From: Defluviicoccus vanus
Lineage (GTDB): Bacteria > Pseudomonadota > Alphaproteobacteria > Rhodospirillales > Defluviicoccaceae
Length of the DNA stretch: 5,197 bases
Direction: 5' to 3'
Assembly: GCF_014672695.1 (NCBI RefSeq)
Contig: NZ_CP053923.1
Location: 2,993,055 to 2,998,251, forward strand
Part shown: positions 4,874 to 5,197 of the stretch, piece by piece
How the letters are laid out: every line of letters starts with the position of its first letter
How positions within the stretch are numbered: position 1 is the stretch's first letter
Position numbers and translations under genes: made by a program
The notes under the pieces: model-generated
The model's input: the letters and a program-made list of their open reading frames with translations, nothing else
Told to the model about the DNA's origin: nothing
Databases searched by the model: none

Positions 4874-5197
4874 TGAATAGCCCCTAGTTTTCTAGACGCC
4901 TTCGGCTTTCAAAAACTGCTGCCGTTCGAACTCGGCGGGTGACAGCATCCCGTTTCTGACCTGCTTGCGCACCGGGTTGTAGAACATCTCGATGTAATCG
5001 AACACGTCCTGCCGGGCTTCCTCGCGTGTTTTGTAGGTCCGGCGCCGGATGCGTTCGCGCTTGAGCGAAGAGAAGAAGCTCTCGGCGACGGCATTGTCAT
5101 GGCAGTTGCCGCGCCGGCTCATCGAGTGCTCGAGATTGTGAGCTCTGATGAACGCAGCCCAGTCCATACTGGTGAACTGCGAGCCCTGATCCGAGTG
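4874..5197 (-). mobile_element. IS3-family insertion sequence, orfB end (runs off the right edge)
   Basis: The element end is set at TGAATAGCCCCTAGTTTTCTA (starting 4874), an IS3-like tip that begins with TG and overlaps the transposase stop, a common arrangement in IS3 elements. The element continues past the window, so orfA, the other end and any target duplication cannot be seen. Confidence 0.7.
4892..5197 (-). CDS. IS3-family transposase orfB, C-terminal 101 residues (cut by window edge)
   Basis: The open frame enters from the right edge and ends at TAG (4892-4894). It shows the second half of an rve-type integrase core: HSDQGSQFTSMDW with the second catalytic Asp (third visible residue), then RRGNCHDNAVAESFFSSLKRE with the catalytic Glu (39th visible residue). 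Exactly 35 residues separate them, as in the DD(35)E motif, and a Lys follows seven residues after the Glu. The tail (YIEMFYNPVRKQ...LSPAEFERQQ) is the usual IS3-group C-terminus. In IS3 elements this protein is normally made as an OrfAB fusion by -1 frameshifting; the shift site is outside the window. No damage is seen in the visible part. An internal Met at 5167 is not the start, since conserved sequence continues upstream. Confidence 0.9.
   Translation of the reverse strand, partial: HSDQGSQFTSMDWAAFIRAHNLEHSMSRRGNCHDNAVAESFFSSLKRERIRRRTYKTREEARQDVFDYIEMFYNPVRKQVRNGMLSPAEFERQQFLKAEGV

Overview
This window looks like a GC-rich proteobacterial chromosome or large plasmid, most likely from an alphaproteobacterium. 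That is a guess from codon use, the type of Crp-like regulator and the mix of insertion sequences; no taxonomic marker gene is present. About 1.5 kb of host DNA sits on the left. About 3.6 kb of insertion-sequence (IS) DNA from at least three families fills the rest.

Host part (1-1540). At the left edge, on the minus strand, is the N-terminal part of an exported FecR-domain protein (1-357), cut by the window edge. It is divergently transcribed from a Crp/Fnr-type regulator (833-1540), across a 475-bp intergenic region with a plausible sigma-70-like promoter, an inverted repeat GGGTGT-N6-ACACCC and three copies of CCATCAA/TTGATGG. The divergent layout suggests, but does not prove, that the regulator controls this region.

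IS part (1537-5197). (a) An IS1380-family element (about 1537-3161) carries an intact 446-aa transposase on the minus strand. Its proposed left terminal repeat overlaps the stop codon of the Crp/Fnr gene. (b) A decayed fragment of an IS3-family orfB (about 3214-3445) has two compensating frameshifts. (c) An IS4-family element (about 3446-4747) has 21-bp terminal repeats (19/21 identical), lies directly against the IS3 fragment, and has a transposase broken by one frameshift near 4202. Its leader contains an exact TTGAT-N4-ATCAA (FNR/Anr/FixK-type) box. (d) About 125 bp of unassigned DNA includes an IS3-type tip at 4829. (e) A second IS3-family element starts at about 4874 and runs off the right edge, showing the last 101 residues of its DDE transposase.

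No defence system, CRISPR array, RNA gene or clearly new multi-gene system is visible. The points most worth a second look are the FNR-type box inside the IS4 element, the IS1380 end that supplies the stop codon of the regulator, and the divergent FecR-domain/Crp pair with its repeat-bearing intergenic region.
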